The notes: generated by a model not told the origin, from the letters alone. 64,000 bases of DNA from Aquamicrobium defluvii (GCF_004363725.1 NZ_SNZF01000018.1:1-64000); one strand, 5' to 3'. Positions 1 to 7,671 are shown, numbered from the stretch's first letter. Translations and numbers: made by a program.

Positions 1-98
1 GCGGAGCCAAAGATACACTCGAACTACCGCTCACAGCTGAAAAGTCCTTAGAATCAGCGTCATCCAGCTAACAGGACACTTGACGCATAACCTAAGCG
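1..98. other. Junction sequence upstream of a 5'-truncated parB
   Basis: This stretch is visibly less GC-rich than what follows and has no open frame leading into the downstream gene. An in-frame TAA lies two codons before the ATG at 99. Full-length ParB-like proteins of this class continue upstream of the residues found at 99, so homology stops at about position 95. This suggests a recombination or insertion junction just inside the window. No integrase site or insertion-sequence end could be recognised. Confidence 0.5.
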
Positions 99-1862
99 AT
101 GCATCCGCTCGACCAGTTCAAGGCGTTCAAGCGGATGTTCGACATGGGCATGTCGAAGGAGGAGATCGCCGACGCCTGGCGCACCACGCCGCGCTACATC
201 ATGCAGCGTCTACGCCTCGCGACGGTCGCGCCGTCCCTGCATGATGCCTACGCGAAAAGCGAGATGACGCTGGCGATGCTGGAAGCCTTCACCGTCAACC
301 CTGATCATGAGCGCCAGCAGCAGGTCTGGGAGCGGATCAGCACGTCGTGGCAGAAAGAGCCCTGGCACATCCGCAGCCTGCTGACCGAGACCACGGTTCC
401 GGCTGCCGACAAGCGCGCCCGCTTCATCGGCATCGACGCCTATGAGGCGGCGGGCGGCCCGGTGCTGCGCGATCTCTTCTCCGACGAGAACGGCGGTTGG
501 TTGCAGGACGTCACGCTGCTCGACCGCCTGGTTGACGAGAAGCTGCGCGCCGTCGCCGACGAGACCGCCGGTCAGGGCTGGAAGTGGATCGACGCGGCGG
601 TCGAGCTTCCCTACGGCTACTCCAACGGCCTGCGCAGGCTGGTCGGTGTGACCCAGGAGCTGACCGACGAGGAGCGCACCGCCCGCGAGGCGCTGCGCGA
701 CGAGTATGACGAACTCGAAGCGCAGTATGCAGAAGCCGACGACCTGCCCGATGAGATCGACCAGCGGCTCGGGGAGATCGAAGCCGAGTTGGAAGGCTTC
801 GAGAACCGGCCCGTCACCTTCGCGCCGGAAGACATCGCCCGTGCCGGTGTTTTCGTCAGCATCGACCGCGATGGCGAGTTGATCGTCAGTCCCGGTTATG
901 TCCGCCCCGAGGACGAGCAGCCCGAGACCGTCGATGGTGAGGATGCGGGCGAAGGTGCCGACCCGTCCGATCCCGATGCCGTGCAGCGCGCGGTTATCAC
1001 CGTCGGCGGCGAGCCGGTCCCGGACGGCGATGAAGAGGAGGACGATGCCGTCAAGCCGCTGCCCGAGCGGCTGGTGACCGACCTGACCGCCTGGCGGACG
1101 CTGGCGTTGCGCAATGCGCTCGCGGAGAATCCTCATGTCGCCATGACGGCGCTGCTGCACAAGCTGGTTCTCGATACTTTCGAGCGCACCGCCACCTCGG
1201 GAACCAGCCTCTATGCCGCCGTGCGTCATATCTATCTTCCCACGGATGCGACCGGGCTCGCTGACAGCGCCGCCGCGAAGATGATCGACGAGCGCGCGGA
1301 CGCCTGGCGGGGGGACATTCCCTCCGGTGATGACGACCGGCTCTGGGACTGGATCGACGGTCTCGACGATGCCAGCCGCCTGGCGCTGCTTGCGCATTGC
1401 GTCAGTTTCGGCGTCAACGCGCTCTACGAGCGGCCCAACCCCTATTCGGGGAATGGCATCTCGCAGCACGGTCTCGACCGCCGCATGGCCGAGGCCGAAC
1501 GGCTGGCGCAGGCCACCGGCCTCGACCTCGTCGAAGCGGGCTGGAGGCCAACGGTCGAGAACTATCTGGGCCGCGTGACCAAGACCCGCATCATCGAGGC
1601 GGTGCGCGAGGGTGCCGGCGATCGCGCGGCCGATCTCATCGCGCATCTCAAGAAGGGCGACATGGCGAAGGAGGCCGAACGGCTCCTGGCCGATACCGGC
1701 TGGCTGCCGGAGCCGCTGCGCCCCGCCATCGAGGCGCAGGCCGTGGATGGCGCGACCGATCAGGACGAGGACAGCGTGGCGCTGCCCGACTTCCTCGCCG
1801 GTGGCCATGAGGACACGGCCGAGGCCGCCGACGATCCGGAGGCCCTCGTCGCCGCCGAGTGA
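99..1862 (+). pseudogene. ParB/Srx-family partition-like protein lacking its N-terminal domain
   Basis: A 587-residue frame starts MHPLDQF, which in relatives is an internal conserved stretch just after the ParB/Srx nuclease-fold domain. A helix-turn-helix (about residues 17-40, with EEIADAWRTTPRYIMQRLRL) and the long variable C-terminal region with an acidic linker (about 200-320) remain. Relatives are usually around 650-700 residues and bind DNA, acting in partition or as element-specific nucleases/regulators. The missing N-terminal part and the in-frame TAA two codons upstream indicate 5' truncation. No convincing ribosome binding site precedes the ATG. It could still be expressed from the internal ATG. 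It heads a co-directional run of small ICE genes. The family call is confident; functionality is doubtful. Confidence 0.75.
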
Positions 1863-1940
1863 CGCGAATCAGCGGGGCGGCCTCCGTCGCCCCGCATTCC
1901 ATCCCTTCCATCTCAAGGTCCGGCATCTCGCCGGGCCGCT

Positions 1941-1953
1941 TTCGTTTCAGGAG
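1941..1953 (+). repeat. Recurrent leader motif TTCGTTTCAGGAG, copy 1
   Basis: This 13-base motif ends in the AGGAG ribosome binding site of the gene starting at 1961 and is preceded by GCCGGGCC. The same block precedes the genes at 2509 and 5904, which encode unrelated proteins. Confidence 0.6.
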
Positions 1954-1960
1954 CAAGATC

Positions 1961-2437
1961 ATGTCCGCTTCCCTCATCTTCGACATCGTGCCGCTCGGCT
2001 CGCTCGTGGCCTACAGCGACGGCCAGCCGAAGCCGCCCGCACGTTTCACCAAGAAGCTCGCCGCGTGGAAATCCCGCAACGGGGCCGGTCGTCTCGTGCG
2101 CAAGGAACCGGGCCGCGAGCGCCCGACCTACACGACCACGCCGTCCTTCACCCTGCATGAAGGCGATTTCGGCGAAGGCCGCATCATTCTTATCACCGTC
2201 ATGCGCAGCTACGGCATCGACAGCGATCTGAGCTTCCGGGTGATCGAACGCCCGAAGATCGGTCAAGTCCGCGTTGTGCAGGATGTCGGAGAGAACGTCG
2301 AATTGCTGCACCTCGCGGAGAACCAAGAGGCGGCCGAACTCTGGCTAGCCAGGAACGGCTACACCCGCGCGCGCCTCGAGGAGATCACCGCCGACGAGGC
2401 AGGCGCCGACGCCGTCGAGGGTCGAGTTGCCGCGTGA
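1961..2437 (+). CDS. Conserved ICE-associated protein of unknown function (158 aa)
   Basis: A soluble, mixed-composition protein without recognisable catalytic motif, signal peptide or membrane segment. The start at 1961 (MSASLIFDIV) is chosen because AGGAG lies 8 bases upstream and the frame upstream of it reads low-complexity, non-conserved residues. The middle holds a basic patch (about residues 30-50, KKLAAWKSRNGAGRLVRKEP). The acidic C-terminus (EEITADEAGADAVEG) is typical of the small proteins in this accessory block. It follows the parB fragment by about 100 bases, in the same direction. I do not recognise a named domain. Its position in a conserved ICE block suggests a role in element maintenance or establishment, but that is inference only. 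Confidence 0.75.
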   Translation: MSASLIFDIVPLGSLVAYSDGQPKPPARFTKKLAAWKSRNGAGRLVRKEPGRERPTYTTTPSFTLHEGDFGEGRIILITVMRSYGIDSDLSFRVIERPKIGQVRVVQDVGENVELLHLAENQEAAELWLARNGYTRARLEEITADEAGADAVEGRVAA

Positions 2438-2489
2438 CGTTCGCCGATCCCGTTCATCCGGCCCGCTTGTCCCGTGACGGCAGGCCTTC

Positions 2490-2502
2490 TTCGTTTCAGG
2501 AG
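2490..2502 (+). repeat. Recurrent leader motif TTCGTTTCAGGAG, copy 2
   Basis: Identical over 13 bases to the copy at 1941-1953. It supplies the AGGAG ribosome binding site for the gene starting at 2509, 6 bases before its ATG, and is preceded by a GGCAGGCC run. Confidence 0.6.
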
Positions 2503-2508
2503 AACACA

Positions 2509-2775
2509 ATGGCCATTCCCGATCCCGTTCGAACGAACTTCGACACTCTGCTTCGTGCTGCCGATGACGGCAATCTCGCCCTTATGGAATGCCTCGACGC
2601 CGCGACCCGTGAGACACGCTATGTCCTGTGCGCGGTCGGCCGCGACGGGGGTGATTACGTCTTCACGCCGTTCGGCCATCTCGCAAGCGGCAACCCCTAT
2701 GACGCCTATCTGCCGCCGGATCCCGACGATCCTGCCGGCTTTGTCGAGAAGGCCGAAGATGGGGGCGCATCATGA
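2509..2775 (+). CDS. Small conserved protein, probably DUF6117-type (88 aa)
   Basis: The start ATG at 2509 is set by the TTCGTTTCAGGAG leader. The protein has the pattern of a family common in alphaproteobacterial ICEs: a helical N-terminus (VRTNFDTLLRAADDGNLALMEC), then a short beta region ending in YVLCAVGRDGGDYVFTPFGH and a proline/aspartate-rich tail. I associate this with DUF6117 from memory, not from a search. It has no signal peptide or membrane segment, and no function is known. The 3' end overlaps the next gene by four bases (ATGA), so the two are probably translationally coupled. Confidence 0.75.
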   Translation: MAIPDPVRTNFDTLLRAADDGNLALMECLDAATRETRYVLCAVGRDGGDYVFTPFGHLASGNPYDAYLPPDPDDPAGFVEKAEDGGAS

Positions 2776-3068
2776 TGACGGTCGATGAAATCTTCGCCGA
2801 TGACCGCCGCAATCCGCCATCGGAGCGCTCGCTTCCCTGGGAGGAAACCCGCGGCGGCGTCACCGTCATCGTGGAACCGAAACCGCATTGGGCCGAGGAC
2901 ATGCGCGCCTTCCGGCTCGATGCCCGCGAATACTGCCGCTATGCCGACTGGACGGCCCATGGCGCCCGGACGCGCTTTTTCGGTCATATCGACACCTCCG
3001 GCGACGATGTGATGATGAAGGCCCGCGCCATGATCGCCCGCGAAATCGCCGATGGGTTCTGGGACTGA
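2772..3068 (+). CDS. Hypothetical protein (98 aa), coupled to the preceding gene
   Basis: It begins with two adjacent ATG codons (2772 and 2775), overlapping the upstream stop in an ATGA arrangement. Either Met could be used. The protein is rich in Asp/Arg and aromatic residues (SLPWEETRGGVTVIVEPKPHWAEDMRAFRLDAREYC) and ends in a helix. It shows no signal sequence, membrane segment or known catalytic motif. I do not recognise the family. Coupling to the 2509 gene suggests the two products are made together and may act together. The next 424 bases hold no intact gene. Confidence 0.65.
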   Translation: MMTVDEIFADDRRNPPSERSLPWEETRGGVTVIVEPKPHWAEDMRAFRLDAREYCRYADWTAHGARTRFFGHIDTSGDDVMMKARAMIAREIADGFWD

Positions 3069-3130
3069 CCGACCCTGAAAGCCGAACCTTGCACACGGGG
3101 CTATCGGGTATCGCTGCACAAGCAGCGATG

Positions 3131-3208
3131 GATCGAGTTCGAGCTTCACCATTGCGCCAACTCCTTGGTGTTGTGGGGGCAACGGGTTCCGTCCCCGGCC
3201 TGAAACAC
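3131..3208 (-). pseudogene. Decayed inverted copy of the small gene at 3493-3657
   Basis: The minus strand of this otherwise gene-free stretch (3069-3492) matches the plus-strand gene at 3493. The 22 bases at 3131-3152 are the exact reverse complement of 3625-3646 (coding MVKLELD). Positions 3184-3208 match 3559-3583 at 23 of 25 bases (coding VFQAGDGT). The distance between the two conserved blocks is shorter than in the intact gene and the frames no longer agree, so this is a broken duplicate in inverted orientation. The rest of the gap shows nothing else I can identify. Confidence 0.7.
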
Positions 3209-3492
3209 ACCCTGAATATCCGCCGGCAACGAGGCTGGCGCAGCAAAGCATCTGCGACGGGTTTCCGGCACCTGCTCGACGCAAAGCACCATCCCCCGCT
3301 TCCATTCGCTAACCTTGGTCCGACCGTCTCTTTGCATTCAACCCCGGTGGGGTCGGCTTACGCGCGCGTGCCGCCCTCGGGGATTCGGAAAGAATCCGAA
3401 CGCCCGAGGGTGATTGCAGATCCGGTCAGACACTTCGGGCGCCTGTCGCGCGGGGGATGGTCCCCCGCCTCCAAAGACAGGAGCCGGAACCC

Positions 3493-3657
3493 ATGTCCTA
3501 CGCAGATGCCACCGCTTTCGCCGCCAGCCTCGCCACCACGCTGATGGTCGTGATCGTCGTGTTCCAGGCCGGGGACGGCACCCACGGCGCCATGCCCGCC
3601 GACGAGTTCGACGGCGACGAAGAGATGGTGAAGCTCGAACTCGATCCCTTCGGCTGA
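3493..3657 (+). CDS. Small protein with one hydrophobic segment (54 aa)
   Basis: ATG at 3493 is preceded by AGGAG (within 'gacaggagccggaaccc'). The N-terminal half is a hydrophobic helix (about residues 7-24, AFAASLATTLMVVIVVFQAG), possibly a membrane anchor. It is followed by an acidic stretch and the conserved MVKLELDPFG end. The degraded inverted copy at 3131-3208 preserves the same two blocks, which supports this as a real, duplicated gene. No function is known. The single-helix architecture resembles small membrane-associated accessory proteins, but nothing more can be said. Confidence 0.65.
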   Translation: MSYADATAFAASLATTLMVVIVVFQAGDGTHGAMPADEFDGDEEMVKLELDPFG

Positions 3658-3859
3658 GGCGCGAAAGCGCCTCCGCCAGATGGCCCGGATTCCGCATCCG
3701 GGCCTTCAGTCCTGCGCCGATTGCCCATCGCCAGCGGCGACGCCGAGGCCTGCCTCGGCAAGGAAGAGGGAAAGTTGGGCCGGGATCGGGGCGAGCCCGG
3801 CGGAAGAAGAGGAGAGTGATGCCGGGCCATATCATCCCGCTCTCCTGGAGGATCATCCA

Positions 3860-4348
3860 TTGACCGATACCGACAAACCAGCCACGCCGGAATTCGACAT
3901 GGCCGCCAGCGTCGCGCGCTTCTTCACCGAGCGCGATGAGCGCAACCGACGCGCTGAAGCGGTCCGTCCCGACAACAAGACGGCGCTGTTCGATGCGCTG
4001 GCCGCCGCAGGCATCACTCTCGTGACCGTCACCTTCGACGGTTCTGGCGACAGCGGCCAGATCGAGGACATCACCGCGCAATCGGACGACCGGACCGTGG
4101 ACCTGCCGCAGGGCGAGATCACCATTGCCACGGTGGCATGGGGAACCGACAAGGTGACCGCAATCTCAATGGGCGTTGAGGCGGCCATCGAACAGCTCGC
4201 CTATGACTTCCTCTCGGAAACCCATGGCGGCTGGGAGAACAATGATGGCGCCTATGGCGAATTCAGCTTCGATGTGGCGGCGCGCACCATCACGCTCGAC
4301 TACAACGAGCGCTACACCGCCACCGAATTCTACAGTCACGAGTTCTGA
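3860..4348 (+). CDS. DUF6878-like conserved ICE protein (162 aa), TTG start
   Basis: The frame is open far upstream, but protein-like composition starts at LTDTDKPATPEF. The TTG at 3860 has GGAGG 9 bases upstream, so I place the start there. An internal ATG at 3899 (MAASVARFF) is the alternative. The sequence has an N-terminal helix rich in Arg/Glu, a beta-rich core (ITLVTVTFDGSGDSGQIEDI), a region with Tyr/Asn repeats (HGGWENNDGAYGEFSFDV) and a C-terminal strand with several Tyr and Glu. From memory this matches DUF6878, seen in rhizobial and sphingomonad ICEs. No enzymatic motif is visible and it is probably cytoplasmic. The next gene follows after 10 bases, so they are probably co-transcribed. 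Confidence 0.75.
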   Translation: MTDTDKPATPEFDMAASVARFFTERDERNRRAEAVRPDNKTALFDALAAAGITLVTVTFDGSGDSGQIEDITAQSDDRTVDLPQGEITIATVAWGTDKVTAISMGVEAAIEQLAYDFLSETHGGWENNDGAYGEFSFDVAARTITLDYNERYTATEFYSHEF

Positions 4349-4358
4349 GGGGGCGGAA

Positions 4359-4739
4359 ATGGCACATCCCTATCATCATGCGCTCTCGTCGGTGAAGAAA
4401 TGGGGCGGCACGGTCGAGGATTACTTGCCCATCCATAGCTGGTTCGATGCCAGCAAGGAGATCCTGGCCGATTTTCGTCATCGCGCGCTTCGCCACCATG
4501 CCGAGGGCATCTTCATGGCCGAGACCATTTTCGGGGCGACGATCACCCTGTCCACCGGCAGGGTGATCCCGGCCCGATGGGTCGGGGAGCAGCATGTCCG
4601 CGAGGATCTGGGCCGTATCCCGTCCTTCGCCGATTGGGCGCGGGCAATCCACCCGGCGCCTTGGATGGGGCGGACGCAGCGGATCGAGGCGGAGGTCGAT
4701 CCGCATTGCGTCAATGGCCGACTTCAGGAAGAAGTCTGA
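4359..4739 (+). CDS. DUF6915-like conserved ICE protein (126 aa)
   Basis: Starts MAHPYHHALSSVKKWGGTVEDYLPIHSWFD, with GGGGCGG just before the ATG. The conserved pattern HALSS.KKWGG...Y..IH.WFD.SK followed by DFRHRALRHHAEGIF and a C-terminal SFADW motif is typical of a family found repeatedly in alphaproteobacterial mobile elements, which I associate with DUF6915. The His-rich first half (HH, IH, HRALRHHAEG) could bind metal, but no known metal-site signature is present. It lies 10 bases after the DUF6878-like gene in a probable operon. Function is unknown. Confidence 0.75.
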   Translation: MAHPYHHALSSVKKWGGTVEDYLPIHSWFDASKEILADFRHRALRHHAEGIFMAETIFGATITLSTGRVIPARWVGEQHVREDLGRIPSFADWARAIHPAPWMGRTQRIEAEVDPHCVNGRLQEEV

Positions 4740-4778
4740 GCAGTCGCGTCAGCCTCCCCCTTATGAAAGCCTCTTGCC

Positions 4779-5147
4779 ATGCTCAGCCATATCGTCATCT
4801 CCGTCCTGCTCTGTACGGCTTCCTGCGAACCGGCGGAAATCCGCGTCTGGGACGGTGACTCGATCCGGCTGGGTATGGGACAGCAGTCCGAAGCTGTTCG
4901 GATATTCAACATCGACGCTCCCGAAATGGAGGGCCGCTGCATCCATGAAACCGACCTTGCCCGGCAAGCGAAGATCAGGCTGGCGGAAATCCTGCAAGGT
5001 CGGCGGGTCGAAATCCTGCGTCAGGGGACCGACCGCTATGGCCGGACCCTGGCGGCGATACGCGTCGAAGGCCGCGATGTCGGCGATATTCTCGTCGATG
5101 AAGGGCTGGCGAGAACCTGGGCCGGGCGGCGTGAGCCCTGGTGCTGA
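4779..5147 (+). CDS. Thermonuclease (SNase)-like nuclease
   Basis: A 122-residue staphylococcal-nuclease fold protein. The catalytic pattern is intact: the Asp pair in VWDGDSIRL (25/27), Arg41 and Glu49 in VRIFNIDAPE, and Arg89 in DRYGRTLA. These correspond to the Ca-binding and catalytic residues of the family, which hydrolyses DNA and RNA to 3'-phosphomononucleotides. The first 16 or so residues are hydrophobic and end at Cys16, so it may be exported to the periplasm or processed as a lipoprotein. Nucleases of this type are frequent in ICEs and plasmids, with unclear roles in entry or competitor-DNA removal. A strong hairpin follows at once, so transcription may end here. Confidence 0.88.
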   Translation: MLSHIVISVLLCTASCEPAEIRVWDGDSIRLGMGQQSEAVRIFNIDAPEMEGRCIHETDLARQAKIRLAEILQGRRVEILRQGTDRYGRTLAAIRVEGRDVGDILVDEGLARTWAGRREPWC

Positions 5148-5152
5148 TCGCC

Positions 5153-5182
5153 GGATCGTCCCGCCGAGGTGCGGGACGATCC
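5153..5182 (+). terminator. Strong hairpin after the nuclease gene
   Basis: GGATCGTCCCGC (5153-5164) and GCGGGACGATCC (5171-5182) form a perfect 12-bp stem with a 6-base loop, starting just after the nuclease stop codon. No T-run follows, so this is either a terminator without a canonical U-tract or an RNA-stabilising hairpin. Confidence 0.55.
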
Positions 5183-5278
5183 ACCGTCGGGACGGGAGAG
5201 TAAGAGTGCGGGCCGGTTGGCCGTGACGGATTGTGAGGCGGGAGAGGGGCTTCCGCCGTCCGTCGCGGAGCATTCCCC

Positions 5279-5836
5279 ATGAGCCTTTCCCACCACACCA
5301 CTTTCGCCTCGATCGGCGAAATTGTCGCGCGACAGATCCTGCCCCGGCTGCGTCATGCCCAGAAGCTGCCGCTGCGCATCTCCTGCATCGGTATCGCCAG
5401 CGATGACGAAAGCGATGACGTCGGCGGCTTCGACCGCACGCTCGTCATCGGCCAGTGCCAATCCCCCGAAGAGGCGCTGATCATCGCCAGCCAGCGCGTT
5501 GCGCGCGGTGATTTCCGCGTTGGACAGGGCGATGCGCTGCGCTTTCGCCCCCGCGTCATGGTCATTCAGGACAAAGAACTGGGCCTTGTCCTTGCCGGTG
5601 AGGTCCGGGCCGGGATCGTGCTCTGGCAGCATCCGGTCGCGTCCGACGCCGAGGCTCGCCGCACCGTCACGGAGGCCAGCCGTCTGCGGGGCATGGCCTT
5701 CACGGCATCCGGGCGCGGCGATGCGGTATCGGCTCGTGATCTCCGCCACCGCGCCAGCCTGCTCGAGGCGCGGCTGGTCGATCCCTTCTGGCGCGAGACG
5801 ACTGCCGATCTGCTGCGGCTGCCACAAGCTGCCTGA
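5279..5836 (+). CDS. Hypothetical ICE protein (185 aa)
   Basis: An open frame beginning MSLSHHTTFASIGEIVARQILPRLR, of normal composition for this region, without signal peptide or membrane helices. The centre alternates strands and helices (LRISCIGIASDDESDDVGGFDRTLVIG, then an acidic gap), and the C-terminal third is helical with Arg/Leu heptads (SARDLRHRASLLEARLVD). I do not recognise a domain. The upstream 130 bases contain GA-rich sequence similar in style to the leaders before 7773 and 8354. The ribosome binding site is weak. It is followed by the third copy of the CGTTTCAGGAG leader. Confidence 0.6.
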   Translation: MSLSHHTTFASIGEIVARQILPRLRHAQKLPLRISCIGIASDDESDDVGGFDRTLVIGQCQSPEEALIIASQRVARGDFRVGQGDALRFRPRVMVIQDKELGLVLAGEVRAGIVLWQHPVASDAEARRTVTEASRLRGMAFTASGRGDAVSARDLRHRASLLEARLVDPFWRETTADLLRLPQAA

Positions 5837-5884
5837 CCTGTCGCCCCTTTCCATCCACTAGGCCCCGGCCCCGCGCCGGGCCTT

Positions 5885-5897
5885 CTCGTTTCAGGAG
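5885..5897 (+). repeat. Recurrent leader motif, copy 3 (CTCGTTTCAGGAG)
   Basis: Twelve of 13 bases match the copies at 1941 and 2490. It is preceded by GCGCCGGGCC and provides the ribosome binding site for the gene at 5904. Confidence 0.6.
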
Positions 5898-5903
5898 CCT
5901 GTC

Positions 5904-6320
5904 ATGGCCGACTACTTCACCCATTTCTCCTGCCTGCTCGACGTGGGCAGCCCCGAGAACGCCGCCCGCGCGCTTGATCTCTACAACGCGCTGGCGCGTG
6001 AAAATGCCGCCGAAGATCCGCCCTCGGACGCCTTCATGCTTTCGATCCAGCCCGAGCATGGCGGCACCCAGCTCTGGATGCGCGATGACGGCACCGGCGA
6101 TCCCGAGCATGTCATCCAGTTCGTCAAACGCTGTGCCGCCGCGTTCGGCCTGACCGGGCTCTGGGGGATGCAATACGCCAATACCTGCTCACGTCCAAGA
6201 ATCGACGGGTTCGGGGGCGGCGCGCATGTCCTCGACCTCGCCACCGGCGAGACGGTGGACTGGATCTACACCGACGGTTGGCTTTCCACCGTTCTGGACG
6301 GGGCCGACCCCAATGCCTGA
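5904..6320 (+). CDS. Conserved ICE protein of unknown function (138 aa)
   Basis: The start is fixed by AGGAG 7 bases upstream. The protein (MADYFTHFSCLLDVGSPENAARALDLYNAL) has a helical N-terminal third. Its second half is rich in Gly, Trp and aromatic residues (GLTGLWGMQYANTC, VDWIYTDGWLSTVL), suggesting a compact beta domain. No catalytic signature or membrane segment is seen. This protein and the next are usually found together in alphaproteobacterial elements, as far as I recall. Here the genes overlap by 8 bases, implying translational coupling and perhaps a joint complex. Function is unknown. Confidence 0.7.
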   Translation: MADYFTHFSCLLDVGSPENAARALDLYNALARENAAEDPPSDAFMLSIQPEHGGTQLWMRDDGTGDPEHVIQFVKRCAAAFGLTGLWGMQYANTCSRPRIDGFGGGAHVLDLATGETVDWIYTDGWLSTVLDGADPNA

Positions 6321-6957
6321 CGTCATCGAAACCACGGTCTATCGGCTCGACGAGCTTTCCGAAGCCGCGAAAGACAATGCCCGCGCCTGGTATCGCGAGG
6401 GCGGCTTCGACTACGATTGGTACGATGCCGTCTATGAGGATTTCCGGCGGATCGCGGACATCCTCGGCATCCGCATCAAGAGCCGCACCGTCCGCCTCAT
6501 GGGCGGCGGCGTGCGACAAGAGCCTTGCATCTGGTTTACGGGCTTCTGGTCGCAGGGCGATGGCGCCGCGTTCGAAGGCCACTATTCCTATCGCAAAGGC
6601 ACGGCGGCGGAAATCCGTACCTATGCGCCGAAGGATGTGGAGCTGCACCGCATCGCGGATGCCCTGCACCAGGCGCAACGCCGCAACTTCTACCAGTTGA
6701 CCGCCGAGGCGACCCATCGGGGGCGATACTATCACGAATACTGCATGGCGATCTCGGTCACCCGCGACAGCCCGACCTGGCAGGACATGACCGCCGATGC
6801 CGAGGAGACCGTCATGGAGGCATTGCGCGATCTCGCCCGTTGGCTTTATCGCCAGCTTGAGCGCGAATACGACTACCTGACTTCGGATGAGGCGGTCGAT
6901 GAGGCCATCGTTGCCAACGAATACAGCTTCACAGTTGATGGAAAGCGCTTCGGCTGA
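6313..6957 (+). CDS. Conserved ICE protein (214 aa), often labelled antitoxin-like
   Basis: Begins MPDVIETTVYRLDELSEAAKDNARAWYREGGF, overlapping the upstream gene by 8 bases. Conserved features are a Tyr/Asp/Trp cluster (FDYDWYDAVYEDF, about residues 32-45), a Gly-rich turn (RLMGGGVRQEP), FTGFWSQGDGAAF, and a helical C-terminus (ALRDLARWLYRQLEREYDYL). Relatives in ICEs and temperate phages are sometimes annotated as 'antitoxin of toxin-antitoxin stability system', but no adjacent co-directional toxin is seen. A true toxin-antitoxin pair follows on the other strand and appears unrelated. I would treat the function as unknown. Confidence 0.7.
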   Translation: MPDVIETTVYRLDELSEAAKDNARAWYREGGFDYDWYDAVYEDFRRIADILGIRIKSRTVRLMGGGVRQEPCIWFTGFWSQGDGAAFEGHYSYRKGTAAEIRTYAPKDVELHRIADALHQAQRRNFYQLTAEATHRGRYYHEYCMAISVTRDSPTWQDMTADAEETVMEALRDLARWLYRQLEREYDYLTSDEAVDEAIVANEYSFTVDGKRFG

Positions 6958-6974
6958 AACCCTTCTGCGCTGCC

Positions 6975-7358
6975 TCACAGAACCGACAGCAGGTCCGTCC
7001 GTGAGAAGTCGTCGCCGACGAAGAGCAACGGGCAGCCGCGTTCGCTGGCGACCTCATAGGCGAAGCAATCCCCGTAGTTGAGTCCGGCGGGATGAACGCC
7101 CTTGCCCCAGCGGGCATAGGCTTCGGCGATCCTGCGTGCCGAGGCTTCAGTGACGGAGACCACCTCGAACCCAAGGCCCTCGATCAGGGCGGCAATCTCT
7201 TCCCCAACATTGCGGCGCCCTGCGACGATCAGCGCCTCGGCCACTGTTCCGGCCGAGATCAGCAGGCCGTCTGCCGCCTCGATCGCCACCATGCAGGTCT
7301 CGGCCTGCGGCTCGTCCAGCACGATGGCCATCAGCGCCGAGGTATCGACGGCGATCAT
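6975..7358 (-). CDS. vapC: PIN-domain toxin, VapC family
   Basis: A 127-residue PIN-domain RNase. The acidic active-site set is intact: Asp5 (VDTSAL), Glu41 (TVAEAL), Asp98 (NYGDCFAYEVA) and Asp117/118 (FVGDDFSRTD). VapC toxins cleave tRNA or rRNA with Mg2+ and are held inactive by a cognate antitoxin. The ATG overlaps the stop of the upstream antitoxin gene (7355-7358), the usual toxin-antitoxin arrangement. The pair runs opposite to the flanking ICE genes and is an independent module, probably stabilising the element by killing or arresting cells that lose it. Confidence 0.9.
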   Translation of the reverse strand: MIAVDTSALMAIVLDEPQAETCMVAIEAADGLLISAGTVAEALIVAGRRNVGEEIAALIEGLGFEVVSVTEASARRIAEAYARWGKGVHPAGLNYGDCFAYEVASERGCPLLFVGDDFSRTDLLSVL

Positions 7359-7612
7359 GCCGGCATCCCGTCATCCCCGTAGAGGAAATCCTGGCTGCGC
7401 GCGGCAGCCGCGCCGGGCAATGCCTTGCCCCGCGCCGTGGCCCGGACCCGCTCCATCAGCGCGCGCCGGCCTTTCGGGGTCGCCACCACGGCAACCGGCA
7501 CGAGGCGGGCGACCTCGTGGCCCCGCCGCGTCAGGATCACCTCGTCGCCGGCTTCGGCCCGCTTCACCAGTTCGGTGAGCTGCCCCTTCGCCTCGGTGAC
7601 AGAAACCCTCAT
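7355..7612 (-). CDS. Phd/YefM-type antitoxin partnered with VapC
   Basis: An 85-residue protein beginning MRVSVTEAKGQLTELVKRAEAGDEVILTRRGHEVARLVP, the standard Phd/YefM dimerisation and DNA-binding fold. Its C-terminal tail (SQDFLYGDDGMPA) should wrap the toxin. It is the first gene of a two-gene minus-strand operon and overlaps vapC by four bases. Such antitoxins repress their own promoter together with the toxin; a direct repeat that could be the operator lies about 40 bases upstream at 7651-7671. Confidence 0.88.
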   Translation of the reverse strand: MRVSVTEAKGQLTELVKRAEAGDEVILTRRGHEVARLVPVAVVATPKGRRALMERVRATARGKALPGAAAARSQDFLYGDDGMPA

Positions 7613-7650
7613 CGCACATCGCTCCAGATGTTCTCCGCTATCCTGCCAAG

Positions 7651-7671
7651 ATGGTCCATAGAATGGTCCAT
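7651..7671 (-). promoter_or_regulatory. Direct repeat ATGGTCCAT x2, candidate antitoxin operator
   Basis: Two copies of ATGGTCCAT start 12 bases apart, about one helical turn, in the 160-bp gap between the divergent antitoxin and antirestriction genes. The half-sites face the same side of the helix, as expected for Phd-type dimers. This is inference from position and spacing. Confidence 0.45.

Noticed and set aside
210..1808. Long open frame on the minus strand opposite the parB fragment
   Set aside because: It mirrors the codon structure of the plus-strand gene in GC-rich DNA, with no ribosome binding site and no recognisable protein pattern.
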